Source of the DNA: Paralvinella palmiformis | Taxonomy: Eukaryota; Annelida; Polychaeta; Terebellida; Alvinellidae | Assembly: GCA_025642065.1 (NCBI GenBank) | Contig: JAODUP010000571.1 | Span: 163,501 to 227,500 of the forward strand | Length of the DNA stretch: 64,000 nt | Direction of reading: 5' to 3' | Shown: in pieces, positions 11,181 to 23,439 of the stretch | How positions within the stretch are numbered: the first letter of the stretch is position 1 | Layout: every line of letters begins with the position of its first letter | Position numbers and translations under genes: made by a program | The notes under the pieces: model-generated | What the model saw: the letters and a program-made list of their open reading frames with translations, nothing else | Database searches by the model: none | What the model was told of the DNA's origin: nothing

Positions 11181-12040
11181 GCAGACTAATTTTCAAACCG
11201 TGAGCCGTAGTATTGGTGTCGATATCCCAATTACAACGACTTTCATTCACGTCTGGACAAACATGTGGATTGACCACTGCATCAAGGCAAGCGACAACGT
11301 GTTCATAAACTTACCAAATATTTTCAAACAAGAATGTCTTTCACCCAATCGTGTCTTACACAAACCTTTCAGTTTATCGTGGTAAGTTTTGGAGTTATAT
11401 TGTTTGAGTTATAAAGTTCCAGAACGTTTGGCCTCTTGGAAGAATTGTCAAAATATCGTACTTACAAAGTTATTGTTTAACAGACAAATCACAATTATAC
11501 TTCATTTTATATTTAGTAACTTAGTGTAAAGTGAAGTATATTACTATTTATCTGTCACACATGTGCAGATGAAGACATTGATCGACAGCCGTTCCACCTT
11601 AACGGATATATGGTCTAATTTGGGAGATGAACACATGACAACAGACGATCTTGTTGTCATTGAGTAATTGTCTGAGGACGATTAAAAACTTTATTTATGG
11701 CAGGAACATGACACAATTGATTGATAATGATGATGGTGATGATGATCAAGATAGAATTGAACGATGAGGGTGAACCTTTTAATAGAGAATGTATATAGTT
11801 TGATGGCGATGATTTGAAGAATGTCGCTCACGGTTCTTGAAGGGGATGAATATGGAGTGTTACATCATACAGAGTTTACCAATCAAATTTGATGATCTGA
11901 AAGTATTGTTAGATTGCAAAAAAAGACTTTATCTTATTATGCGAATCTTTTTAACGGTAAGCAATGATAACATGTTTCCTATTGATGGCTAAAACTTTGT
12001 ATGTCGTAATCTAACCAAACCTAGAGAGGTGGAGTAGGCA
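11181..12040. other. Non-coding interval
   Basis: A short GATGAT run lies near 11730. No gene or clear repeat was seen. Confidence 0.45.
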
Positions 12041-12044
12041 TATA

Positions 12045-14330
12045 CACCAGATCTAACATACATTATTCAGGGAGCACTGATCTAGGGCTAAATATCGAGT
12101 GAGAACTTGAGAGAATTTTTTATGGAAGCAAAATCTAATAACCATAGATTTATTGTTGGAAATAACCATAGATTTATTGTTGGATAGATCTACTGAGTTC
12201 CTGATACAATTACATATACATCTATTGAACGCTATGAACATAATCCGAGAAATGTGATGTGTATTTGGGCACAGACCAATATTTGGACACAAGCAAACCC
12301 ACAACTGAATTGTCCAAAGGTTTATCTCCCAACAATAACAAAACCAACACGAATCACTAAAAGTGCAGCTATTATCATTGACAGTATAAACGTCAAATGC
12401 AAGAAGCTTCACAATATTATGTCTTGTGTAATAAACTCTCACATTTCAGATCATCTACCAGTATTTGTATTCACTGGAAACGAAATAGCCAACAAACTTG
12501 AAGAACCACTCAAAAATTAAAAGTCGCTCAATGAGAGATAACAAAGTCGAAATCACAAAAACTGAATTGAACGAATTTGACTGGAAATGTTTTTCAAATA
12601 TGTCTTCCAATGAAGGTTATTCCGATTTCATTAAAATATTAACCGACATACTTGATGAATATGCACCAGAAAAGGAAATAATTATTAAGGAAAAGAATAG
12701 TATCAAAGAAGAGTGGATGACAACTGGCTTAGTGAAATCATGCAGAACAAGAGATATATTACATAAGAAAGCTCTAATGAAAAATACAACTGGAACATAC
12801 TTGACCAATATCTCTGATAGCCTAAAAAACATTTGACAGAATATACGAATATCAACGTAAATAAAAATTCTATTTATTTAACACCAACAAGCTCAGGAGA
12901 GATTTTAAAGATCATTACTAGCATGAAAGGTAAAAAAGAGTAGTGGACATGATGGTATTAACTCCATTTTATTACGAAAATAAAATTATCTGTGTGTATT
13001 CCATTAGTAGCAATAATTGACAAATCTTTAGAGACAGGAGAAGTACTAAACAGCTTGAAATTAGACCATTGTCATTATTGCCATGTAAATAAAAAATCTG
13101 AAAAGGTTATTCATAAAAGATTATATCACTTTTACTTTTGAACGACGTTTTCAAAAGCCAATATGGATTTCGACCCAAGCATAGCACGAGTTATTACTAA
13201 AGTGAGCAATGATACTAATACGTCATTGAAAGATAAACAGCTTACACTAGATCTGTTCCAGGACCTCTCCAATGCTTTTGATACGATCAATCATATGACA
13301 TTATTAGCAAAACTGGCACACTCTGGTGTCAGGGGGGTAGCCCTGGAGTGATTCATAAGATATATTAAACAAACCGAAGGTAATATGTACAGGTCAACGA
13401 TAGCCAGTCACATATTGATACAATAACATATTGAGTGCCCCAGGGTTAGGTACTAGGACTCCTTTTGTTCATTATTTACATAAATGATTTAATCTAGAAA
13501 TTCGAAAACTGTTTTTTTAAAATAAATTATTGCCGATGACTCAACGATATTTCAATCATCAAATAATACCGAAACGTTATACAAATCCATGAATGAAGAA
13601 CTAAAAATATTGAAAGATTGGTTTAAGGCAAACAAATTGTCATTGAATGTTAGTAAAGCGAACTATATATTATTCAGAAACAAAAACCTGGAACTAAATA
13701 ACAAACATCAATGGAGAAGAGGTTGATGAACACCTAGAATAGAAAGAACATATCGATTATCAAGTGGTAATTATATTATAAAAAGTCAGAAAAATACATT
13801 ATTAACGACCATATATAATAGCATGATATACCCATATCTATCTTATGGAATAGTACTTTGGGGTTGAGCATGTAAACGACACCTGTATAAGATTGATGTG
13901 TTACACACAAAAACCATTCGAAGTCTACACAAGACTGGGTACAATCAATACACACTGTCTTTATATCACGAGTAAAATATAACAAATTTACGATTGATAA
14001 AACCTGTGTTCATTATCTACCAGGAACTGTGAGATCCACAAACGTTATACTAGACGTTGTAATGATCCTCGCGTCCTAACATATTGTACACACTTAATGA
14101 CAGAAAGCTTTATTTGTTATCGTCCTAAGTTATGTAGTGCACTTCCATCAAATATAAAAAAAGGAAATATGTTTCATCATTTAAGCGACAATTAAAAAAT
14201 GTGTATATAAATTGAATAAATTTTACTCATTGAAAGGTTGGTCCAAATGTGGCATAATCTTTATGGACCTCCACCCCCCGGGTCTTCGGGTTTTACTGTT
14301 GTATTATATATATTGTGACATACAAGTTGT
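12045..14330 (+). mobile_element. Decayed non-LTR retrotransposon (Jockey/CR1-type LINE, clade uncertain)
   Basis: The end of an APE-like endonuclease is at 12240-12520 (PTRITKSAAIIIDS, then ISDHLPVF). A spacer ORF follows at 12498-12836. Reverse transcriptase pieces are at 13163-13351 (motif A as LFQDLSNAFDTINH, then GVRGVALE), 13532-13680 (ADDSTIF, then LKDWFKANKLSLNVSKA) and 13800-13870 (YPYLSYGIVLWG). The 3' region runs to about 14330. Frameshifts and stops interrupt every part and the 5' half is missing. A 23-bp tandem duplication (ATAACCATAGATTTATTGTT unit) sits at 12136-12183. Confidence 0.75.
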
Positions 14331-14339
14331 TAAATAATA

Positions 14340-15080
14340 TAATTCAATCATCACTCGTCATGGTGGTCCTATCAGCATAAAGTTGAGACTAACTACGTTG
14401 TATCGGGATCATGGAGTAAAGGTAACAGGATATTAGCATCAGCTAGAAATATTATTATTTTAATGCAGTTAATTGATTAATGAGATTAAATTAATTGTTG
14501 GGAGGGGTGGGATATTAGGCTAATAGTGATCTCAGTAACTATATAAATTATCATTATTGAGGTACAGTATATTAACATATGCTGATATTACAGACGTATG
14601 TTTTGGTGTTTGCCTCGGATATACAGAGAATACATGAACTTACTAATTATATATTGTTTGAAATATGTGTATAGTTCGAAATAAATTTATTTACTTTAAA
14701 AAAACATAATTTCGCTGACGGTCATTTTGAACTTTACGTCACACAGGCAGTCCATCTCAATTTGGTGATGGTGGCATCCATTTTCCATTTTGAAAGAGTT
14801 CTTAGGAACATAATAAAATAGGTTCCATACGTTCTGTAGGGGCTCATGGACTAATATATTATTTTGCCTGTTATTAGAGTGACTACGTGTGTAGCGGAAT
14901 ATAGTATTGGGTTATCAGAAGGTATACAAAAACAAACTAACTACAACCCAGAAGAAAAAAAAATACAACATGTCTCTTGTTATATCCTCATAATAAAAAT
15001 AATTACTATAAACTCCATGAGTTGCAGCAATATTTGTAGATCGGCTGGAATACATTTATAAACGAATGATGGAATGTTGG
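14340..15080. other. AT-rich non-coding interval
   Basis: No gene was seen. It ends at the target site of the LTR retrotransposon (AATAT, 15081-15085). Confidence 0.5.
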
Positions 15081-15218
15081 AATATTGTTGTAATATCCAC
15101 TAGTTTTAATTATATCAGTATAGTCTTATATTGTGGCACAGCTACTACTACTCCTTTGTATATAATAATATCACCCTATTGTGGTGCCACCTACCGATTT
15201 GTTGTCTATTGTTAGCCT

Positions 15219-15578
15219 GGTTTGGTTTTGTTGTTCAGGGAGAATCCTCAGGCTGTCGCTTAATCAGCACAGCCTCTATGTTGGAGTGGTTAAGAAATCT
15301 CCTCCCCCACCACTCACAGGGGAGCAGTAAGATGGAGCCGAAATACCCTGAGGGTGGTCACTGCCAGAGTGTTTTACGTCCTCAGGGGGTTTTTAACGTC
15401 CCCCTTTATTTTTAAATAATTCAGTGGAGACGGCAGCGCCATTTAACGTGCTCAGCCACCCACGATGTAGTGAGCCGAGAAATTAATCCCTGGAAAAGTT
15501 TCGACCTCTTGCGGGGTTCGAACCTGCGACCATTGGCACCAGGTGCCGGGTGCTTAGCCGCTAGGCCACCGGAGCTCA
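15219..15578 (-). mobile_element. SINE family B, full-length copy inserted in the LTR
   Basis: It is flanked by the 13-bp duplication CTATTGTTAGCCT (15206-15218 and 15579-15591). On the minus strand it starts with a tRNA-like head (GGTGGCCTAGCGGCTAAG as box A region, GCAGGTTCGAACCCC as box B) and ends with a CAA-rich tail. It is 360 bp long. Because the 3' LTR lacks it, the empty site is known exactly. Confidence 0.92.
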
Positions 15579-15689
15579 CTATTGTTAGCCTAATAAAGCC
15601 AGAGAGCTTAAATATAGAGGCGTTACTCTTGGCGCGCCATGTTGAATTGTGAACCAGTGGCGCCTCCAGCGACTGGAGGTATTTCTCAG

Positions 15690-17113
15690 ATCAATAATAA
15701 CCTAAATGAATCACTACAGTCTGCCTATAAAAGTGGTCACAGCACTGAAACAGCCTTGGTTCGAGTGAAAAAATGATATTATGATGTCAATTGATCAAGG
15801 TAAAACAGTAATACTTGTTCTTCTGGACCTGTCTGCTGCATTTGATACAGTTGACTATAATGTACCTTTCTCTAGGTTAAAAGACATGTTTGGTCTGTCA
15901 GGTAGAGTACTTGAATGGTTTAGATCCTATCTGGAACAACGCTCCCAGAGAGTGTCTGTTCATGTTATTTTATCTGACATTCAGTTTTTGTTATCTGGTG
16001 TACCACAGGGTTCAGTTCTTGGTCCTCTGGTTTTCACAACGTATACCCGTCCCCTTGGGATCATTGCGCAGCGATATGGGGTTAAATATCACTTGTATGC
16101 TGATGACACACAGCTGTATATATCACTGGATCCTGACAATGAGTTAAATTTCTCCCCTCCCTTGAATAATTTAGAACATTGTATTGCTGATATTCGGCTA
16201 TGGATGACTCAAAATCTTCTAAAACTTAATGATAATAAAACAAATATTATATATTTGACATCACCACACTGTGTTAAATCCCCAAAGACACCAGCATTAC
16301 AGATGGGTGCATCTTCGATTACCCCTAAAGGGTCAGTAACAAATCTAGGTGTTATTTTTGACAAATGTATTAACATGCATGAACATGTCACATCAGTATG
16401 CCGAGCTGTCTACTAACATCTTAAGAACATCCACTGTTTAAAAGCATTCTTGCCACAAGAATCACTTGTAACTGTAGTTCATGCCTTTGTTGCATCTCGT
16501 ATAGACTATTGTAACTCCCTGTTATACGTCATATTTGATTATAACATTAATCGCCTTCAGCGAATTCATAATAGTGCAGCTCGCATTGTAACAAATACTA
16601 GAAAATATGATCATATCACCCCAATTCTTCAAAAACTACATTGGCTACCTCTTAGACAGCGTATCCATTTCAAAATGTTGTTAATAACTTATAAATCTAT
16701 TAATGATATGGCGCCAGAATACCTGTGTGAACTGGTTTCCATTAGAAAGTCATCCCGAAAACTCAGGTCATGCAGTCAGATACTATTGCAGGTGCCAGTG
16801 TCTCGGCTCAAGTCATATGGTGATTGTGCGTTTAGTGTTGCATCCCCCAATTTGTGGAATAAGTTGCCGGCAAATATTAGAAATGCGTCGTCTCTTGGAA
16901 ATTTTAAGTCTCTTCTAAAAACACACCCATTTAAGGTCGCTTTCACAGATAAATAATTATTATCTTTTAAATCATTACAGGGTTCTTACAGACATGATTT
17001 GGGGTATTATTAAATTACATATTATTTGTACATCACCTTTGAATGGCTCCTGCTAGTAAGGGTGCTTTATTAAATATACATTATTATTTTTTTTATTATT
17101 ATTATAATTAATA
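15690..17113 (+). mobile_element. L2/CR1-like LINE, 5'-truncated
   Basis: The reverse transcriptase frame runs from about 15700 to 16956. It shows SAYKSGHSTETAL, motif A LLDLSAAFDTVDY, GVPQGSVLGPL, the catalytic YADDTQLY at 16096-16119, and a thumb/C-terminal region ending about 16956 (NKLPANIRNASSLGNFK). Breaks: a frame change near 15775, and an in-frame TAA at 16414-16416. The 3' end reads GAATGGCTCCTGCTAGTAAG and finishes in a (TTA)n-type tail at 17085-17113. Two more copies of the same or a sister family lie at 30525-30795 and 28513-29372. Confidence 0.88.
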
Positions 17114-19095
17114 CATAGCCTACAATTTACGATCATTTGACAGCTGATCAGAAAATAATTGAACGTGGTTTAGGTTATTTCACAGCTTTGTGTGTGGAAG
17201 GCGTAATTTTCACAAGTTTTTTAAATGAAAACAGTTAGGTATATATGAGGTAAATGCATACAAACATACTTTCATCATGTCAGTTTATCATAGTCAATAA
17301 CATTTTATTTATTTGGATATATACATATAATGATATATACAGCTATTATAACGCAACCATAACACAATTCACCATATATACATCATGTCCGTTTATCATA
17401 TATTAACTAAAAAATTATAAGTTCATTTAAAGTTTACACCTCAATAATATAGACCATGCACTGTAGGCCTGCCCAGCTGAGAACAAAGAATATAAATGGA
17501 ATATTAACAATGTTTATGTTTGCGTTAACATGTTAGAGATAGAGAAATTAGTACTTTCGTACAATAAGTGGCATCAAATCTCTTGTGCCACAGTTCATCT
17601 ATAGTTACAATAAGTCATTTAATTGTTATCAAATGGACAGAATAGCCCAAATTGTTTCCAGCTCTAAACAACCACTACTACAAAAATATGACATTTAGTC
17701 CAGATCAGTGAACTGTTTAAAGTTAGACAGAATATACCCAGAGATGTAATAGACACATGCATTGACTACTGTAACAGATAACACCAGTAAATCTGTAACC
17801 AAGAGATTGGCTTGTTTACATGGTATCTCATCATCATAGAACTTCAAGGACTGAAACAGAACAATACATTGTAAAATAATTACTTTAACCATTAAGTGCA
17901 TACACAATGTGTAAACACATGTTATCCTTTTTTCTTCAAGTTGGTTAAAGAATTTGATTTGATATGCATTTAAGTTATGAAGAGAAGTATACAAATTAAA
18001 GCACATGAGCTGAATATTCAGGTACTAATTCAGGTGCTGGTAATCCTTTTTTGTATTAAGATATGAAATGGGCTGACAAAATTTAATTAATTTTATAACA
18101 GCAATTTTCAAATATTAATTACCATCACAGCTGCCCCTGTCTCCTGTATGGGTCTCCTATCTGTTAATACCTTCCTCTTTGATTTCAGTGGATGCATACG
18201 GTGGATTTGGTACATCAAAAATAGTTGGAATAGAATTCTAGGTAAATTGTCTGGTTCATGAATTTCGTTTCAGTAAAATGCATATCATATACATTCTAAA
18301 TTAGTATTCAAGAAATTTAAATCTTTCCTCATCATATTTTGAACGACAACAATTAATAACCCATCTTTTACTTCTGCCAATAGAAAAAATAACAAAATGA
18401 ATGTTTCTACCACTAGTTGGGGTATTTAATAATTAATTTCATAAATTTAAATTAAAAATAAATATTTTAAAAAACCAATTGCTTACGTTTAAAAATAAAT
18501 ATAGATGCAGGTGATCATGTAAATACTCAGCTACTTATAATTATTAAAAAAATTTGATTAAAATAATGTAATTTTAGAAGAAAAATTTATATTATTAACA
18601 ATAATAAAGAAAAATATACCCCCCCCATAACATCTTCAGTGGCTCCAACATGTAACTGTAAGCTTTGTATATTTCATACCCATTTTGTGATTAATAGGTT
18701 GATATTGTTAAAAAAAATTTAAATTCAAATTTTGTCTGAAACAAATATAGATTTAGATAGATCCTGCTTGGGCCTACTGCTTGGGTCATGTCAAAGTAGG
18801 GCGTGTCTACTTCAAATTGTTATCTTTTTTTTTAAATATCCTTTTTTTAAAAAAAATCATATCAAATTTTTACACAAAGCTTTTTTTAAAATTTGGGGTA
18901 TGTCTTTATTTGTGCATACTTTTCCTGTTACTGCAGCCGAAAGCGGCACAGAATGAACCAGTGCCATTAGGCGCCATGTTAACGAAGGGAGCTGTCCGTG
19001 GCGATCTACCTCCGGTCGCTAGGGCCCTGGCGCTCCATGAATTCAAAATGGCGTCCCATGTTAAAACGCGAAGTAACACGTCTTGTTATAAATAG
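17114..19095. other. AT-rich interior of the TIR element
   Basis: Apart from the weak transposase-like piece at 17695-17862 (minus strand), no coding sequence is recognised. Long A and T runs occur at 18700-18880. Confidence 0.45.
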
Positions 19096-19171
19096 TCTTT
19101 GATAAAGCCATGCGTTCTGAACTGGCGTTATCACTTATTAATTGTTCTACTGAATAGAACATATTGAAACA

Positions 19172-19187
19172 TGGTGGCAGCGGTTTG
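19172..19187 (+). promoter_or_regulatory. Probable primer-binding site of the LTR element
   Basis: TGGTGGCAGCGGTTTG follows the 5' LTR directly. Its first TGG is complementary to the CCA of a tRNA 3' end. The donor tRNA is not identified. Confidence 0.6.
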
Positions 19188-19311
19188 AAAAAAGAAGCTA
19201 AACCACGAACTATAAAGGTAACTAATCGTCAATGATCGTTCAAGCACATAAACATTCAAATTTGATGTTGGAACTGGATATTATTGAGTGATAATAAGTG
19301 AATTGAAGAAA

Positions 19312-20260
19312 ATGGCTGATGACTGCGACCACGTTGCTGCTAGCGCTAACAACCAAGCAGGTACACCACGTTTGTCTCACCTGAGAGTGAACCCTCCAGA
19401 AACACTAACTATGATGGATTTGAAAGAAGAGGACTGGAAGTTGTGGAAGCAGGAATGGAAGAATTATGCCAAAATTACCCAGCTTGATAAACATCCCGAA
19501 GATGTACAGACCTCTTTACTATTACACTGTGCAGGGAGGAACATTCTTAGAATATACAATGCATTCGAAATCTGACACAAACCCACAAACTGTGCTCGAA
19601 AAGTTGGATAAATACTTTACAGGCGAGATTAATGAAACAATGGAACGATTCAATTTCAACAAAGAAACCAAGCAATGGATGAAATGTTGATAATTATGTC
19701 ACTTGTCTGAGAACTCTAGCAAAAACATGCAACTTCTGTGACACTTGTGGAGACAGTCTGATCCGTGACAGAATAATTATGGGAATCAAATATGAAGGCT
19801 ATGAGAACAGTCAAGCTGATTTATTGAAGGTGGGTAAACTTACCCTCAAGGAGTGTATTAACATTTGCCGCAGTGCCGAAGCAACAAAAGGGCATATGAA
19901 ACTGATGTCTTCAATTGTGAAAGAAGATATACACAAAGTCTCTGTGCGCTCAAAATATAACCCCAAGAGGCCAGTGAATGCCAGAGGCAAGCATCAAAAG
20001 TACAGTGCAAAAGGAACTATGAGCAGATGTAAATTCTGTGGACAGGAACATGTTTTAAGAAATCTGAATGTCCTACATGGGGAGCTATCTGCAAGAAATG
20101 TCACCATCAAAACCATTTTGCTATTGTATGGAAGAATAGTGAAAATAAACCGAAGAAGGTCCATGCAGTTCAGAAAGATGAGAATGACTCCAGCAGTGAT
20201 TCTAGCAATGTCGACTACATTAATGCTGTACGTCATCACATCTACACTGTCAGCGACGAG
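19312..20260 (+). pseudogene. gag-like region of the LTR element
   Basis: The likely start is ATG 19312. The frame is lost near 19560 and again before 19779. The region reads as a helical capsid-type segment (WKLWKQEWKNYAK) and ends with a zinc-knuckle start CKFCGQEH at 20031-20054. The remaining knuckle residues lie in another frame, so the nucleocapsid is broken by a shift near 20055-20065. Confidence 0.75.
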
Positions 20261-21700
20261 TTGAGCAAACCACTGTATGCGTCGATTAAAGTAAACAAAC
20301 AGGCAGTGAAGTTTCAGATAGACCTTGGTGCCACTATAAATGTGATACCAAGAAGATTCGTGAAGAATATCCAACTATCGAATGCCAATACCACACTAGA
20401 AATGTGGAATGGTGCAACGACACATCCTATTGGCAAGTGTAGGATTAACATCAAGAATCTTCAGAATCAGAAAAAATATTCTGTTGAATTCATGGTAGTG
20501 GATGAGCCTCTAATACCACTACCCAGACGGAAAGCTGCAGAACACATGCAACTTATCACCGTCAACTATGACAACCTAGCACAGATACATGCTACTCATG
20601 AATTTACAGAACCTACTGTACTGACTGACTATCCAGCAGTATTTGATGGTGGTCTGGGTACACTACCAGGAGTAGTACATCTGAATATCGATGATACTAT
20701 CCAACTAGTCTCTAGTAGACCCAGGAGAATACCCATTACTCTGGAGAAAGAGGTATCCCAAGAACTGGACAACCTAGTGAAGCAAGGTGTAATCTGTCCA
20801 GTAAATGAGCCATCAGAATGGGTGAGTCAGAAGGCAGTTACTACTCGTAAGTCAGGAGCCATCAGAATATGTATTGACCCGAGGCCTTTTAATGTAGCAC
20901 TGAAGCGTTCACACTACCAACTTCCAACAATAGATGAAGTTCTGCCGAAACTAGTGAATGCCCAATAATATCCAAACTGGATCTAGAGCAAGCATTCTGG
21001 CACTGCAAACCAGATGAGTAAACTCACTACATTTGCAACTCACAAAGGCATATTTAGATGGCTAAGATTACCATTTGGAACTAGTGTGAGCAGTGAGGAG
21101 TTCCAGAAAAGGCTAAACCAGGCTTTGGATGACATTGATGGAATAGTTTGTGTAGGAGATGATATCCTTGTCTATGGTGTAGGTCATACAACAAAAGATG
21201 CTATGGAAGATCACCAGAAGAAGTTAACACTATTGTTACAGAGATGCACCAAACTAGGAATTAAACTCAACAAGGCTAAATCAATATTCTGTTGTACAGA
21301 AGTACCGTTCCTCGGACATCTGATAACCAGTGAATGTCTAAAACCGGATCCAAGAAAGATTGATGCCACCCTGAAGATACAACAACCTACCACAGTCCAG
21401 GAAGTACAAAGGCTCAATGGAACTGTGAATTATCTGGCACGTTTTTTACCACAGTTATCATCAGTTATGCAATCTCTGATGAAACTAACTAGGAAGGAGC
21501 AACCATGGATTTGGGGACGAGAACAAGCGATGGCATTCTCTGATAGTGCAGAAGCTGGTAACGCAAGCACCAGTTCTAACGTACTTTGATGTCAACAAAC
21601 CTATCACTGTTCAGTGCGATTCAAGTGAAAAAGGAATGGGTGCAGTACTACTCCAAGATGGTCGACCTGTTGTGTATGCCAGCCGAGCACTACAATTCTA
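20261..21700 (+). pseudogene. Protease, reverse transcriptase and RNase H region of the LTR element
   Basis: The protease shows FQIDLGATINVIP: the usual T or S of the D-(T/S)-G-A active site is L. RT motifs follow in order: SGAIRICIDPRPFNVAL near 20855, then a frame break at 20966 between the palm motifs, LRLPFGTSVSSEEFQ near 21065, the catalytic GDD at 21154-21162 with V in place of the usual aromatic residue, and PFLGHLIT near 21310. RNase H begins about 21595 in a new frame (VQCDSSEKGMGAVL). The stretch 21690-21790 is AT-rich and frameless. A functional polyprotein cannot be made from this copy. Confidence 0.8.
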
Positions 21701-22061
21701 AAAAAAAAATAGCTTATAGAAAAGGTTGATTTTTGGGTTACGTTTTCAACAGTACACATTTAAAAAAATTTTTAGTACAGGTGCCAAAAATAAAACTTGG
21801 TTAAATTCCGCCCCGCGCAATTTCAAGGCATGATGATGAGTCTTATGAAATATGACACAGAAATCATATTTACCAAGGGAACCAACATAGTCATTGCTGA
21901 CATGCTATCAAGTGCATATGTGAACTACCCTAGTACTGAACAATCTGACGTAGAACATATAAATGCTGTTCAACATATTCCAATCCGTTAGGAACGTTTG
22001 AAACAGATACAGCTTGAGACTGAAAGAGATGATAACCTTCAAGCTTTAAAACAAATCATGC

Positions 22062-23015
22062 ATGCATGGATGGCCAGACCAGAAATCCGACGTACCACCT
22101 AATTTGATACCATACTATGGTATGCGTGATGAATTAACGCATATTGGGATTGAAGGTTGTTTAAGAAGAGCCAGAGAATGTCTCTTCTGGCCAGGTATGT
22201 CATCAGAACTGAAACAATTCATCAGTACGTGTGAAACATGCCGAATGTTCGAAATAGCACCAGCTAAGGAAACCCTGATGTGTACCCGACCGACCTTGGC
22301 AGAAAATAGGGATTGACCTACTCACTCACAAATCAATTAACTATGTAATAACAGTGGACTATATTTCCAACTTCTGGGAAATTGATAAACTTAATCGGTA
22401 CAACCTCGAATGTCGTGATTAAAAAAATCAAAGCACACTTTTCAAGATACGGCATACCAACTACGGTCATGACGGACAATGGGCCTCAGTTCACAGCAGA
22501 GGAGTTCCGTAAATTCGCGCAGAAGTATGACTTTGAACATGTCACATCCAGTCCACACTACCACTACCACAAGCGACCTACCTAGCCCAGCCCAACGTCT
22601 AATGAATAGACATACACGTATATTACTACCAATGACTGATCGTTTGCTGGAGCCCGCTTTACGCACAGACACAAAGTCAAAGTTACAATATGCTAACAAG
22701 AAGCATATTAATAACCGAAATGCCAAAGACTTAGTTGTTCTAGAAGAAGGCAATGTAGTAAGGATGAAGCCATATTCTCCAAATGTTACATGGAAAAAGG
22801 ATGTTATAACTAAACGTCTAGATGAAAGATCATATCAAGTGGATACAGATTCTAGAACTTACCGTCGCAACCGATCTCACTTGCGCAAGACCAATGAATC
22901 AGACCCTCTAAATGATGCCTATTCATCAACAACCAAAGCCAAAGTGAAACGTTACGTATCTGACCAACCAGCAATGGGTAATTACAGCTACACCAGTAAG
23001 CGAAGATGTCTATAA
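22062..23015 (+). pseudogene. Integrase region of the LTR element, catalytic residue deleted
   Basis: The zinc-binding part ends with FISTCETC near 22205-22235. The first core Asp lies in VDYISNFWE near 22352, in a different frame, and the second in MTDNGPQF at 22469-22492. Downstream of 22555 the sequence jumps to the region normally after the third acidic residue, so the catalytic Glu segment is deleted. A C-terminal GPY/F-like part (YRRNRSHLRKT) ends near 22895, and the frame stops at 23015. Confidence 0.75.
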
Positions 23016-23214
23016 TGATACACCAACGCCTACCCAACAGAACAACACACCTGCTCCAATGCCGAAACCGACTCGTGTATCACAGAGATCAACCAAGGGA
23101 ATAGCACCAGCAAAATTAAACCTATCAACAATATTCAAGTGTTTATTCATATCACCACTGATTTAATCATTTTGATTTACATATATCATACATTGTTTAG
23201 TAACTTCAAAAACA

Positions 23215-23229
23215 ATGGAAAAAGAAGGA
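23215..23229 (+). promoter_or_regulatory. Polypurine tract
   Basis: ATGGAAAAAGAAGGA lies immediately before the 3' LTR, the expected place for the plus-strand primer. Confidence 0.75.
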
Positions 23230-23433
23230 TGTTGTAATATCCACTAGTTTTAATTATATCAGTATAGTCTTATGTTGTGGCACAGCTACTACTACTCCTT
23301 TGTATACAATTATATCACCCTATTGTGGTGCCACCTACCGATTTGTTGTCTATTGTTAGCCTAATAAAGCAATGCGTTCTCAACTGGCGTTATCACTTAT
23401 TAATTGTTCTACTGAATAGAACATATTGAAACA
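23230..23433 (+). repeat. 3' LTR, intact, 204 bp
   Basis: TG...CA ends, with an AATAAA string inside at 23365-23370. It is uninterrupted and shows the pre-insertion sequence for both insertions in the 5' LTR. Confidence 0.92.
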
Positions 23434-23439
23434 AATATC

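Larger units (their letters stand above)
15601..19101. mobile_element. 3.5-kb terminal-inverted-repeat DNA element inserted in the LTR
   Basis: It is bounded by the 8-bp direct repeat ATAAAGCC (15593-15600 and 19102-19109); the 3' LTR shows the unduplicated site. The ends are long imperfect inverted repeats: the left end from AGAGAGCTTAAATATAG to CGACTGGAGGTA matches the reverse complement of the right end over about 80-95 bases. Between them lies an L2-like LINE (15690-17113) and roughly 2 kb of AT-rich sequence. On the minus strand, at 17862-17695 after a good acceptor (TTCTGTTTCAG), a short frame contains YYISGYILSNF, which weakly recalls P-element/THAP9-like transposases. hAT or P superfamily would both fit the 8-bp duplication. 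Confidence 0.75.
15086..19171 (+). repeat. 5' LTR, split into three pieces
   Basis: LTR sequence is present at 15086-15218, 15592-15600 and 19110-19171. It is interrupted by the SINE at 15219-15578 and the TIR element at 15601-19101; the duplicated target bases belong to those insertions. Together the pieces match the intact 3' LTR. Confidence 0.88.
15086..23433 (+). mobile_element. Ty3/gypsy-type LTR retrotransposon, defective, with nested insertions
   Basis: Both LTRs begin TGTTGTAATATCC and end TATTGAAACA, and the whole unit is flanked by the 5-bp direct repeat AATAT (15081-15085 and 23434-23438). Removing two later insertions (15219-15591 and 15601-19109) leaves about 4.5 kb. Order gag, protease, RT, RNase H, integrase identifies the Ty3/Metaviridae type; no envelope-like frame is seen. 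My hand comparison finds 5 substitutions in the 204 LTR positions, so insertion is fairly recent. Yet the internal region has many frameshifts, in-frame stops and an integrase deletion. Either it inserted as a defective copy or some indels are assembly errors. Confidence 0.9.
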
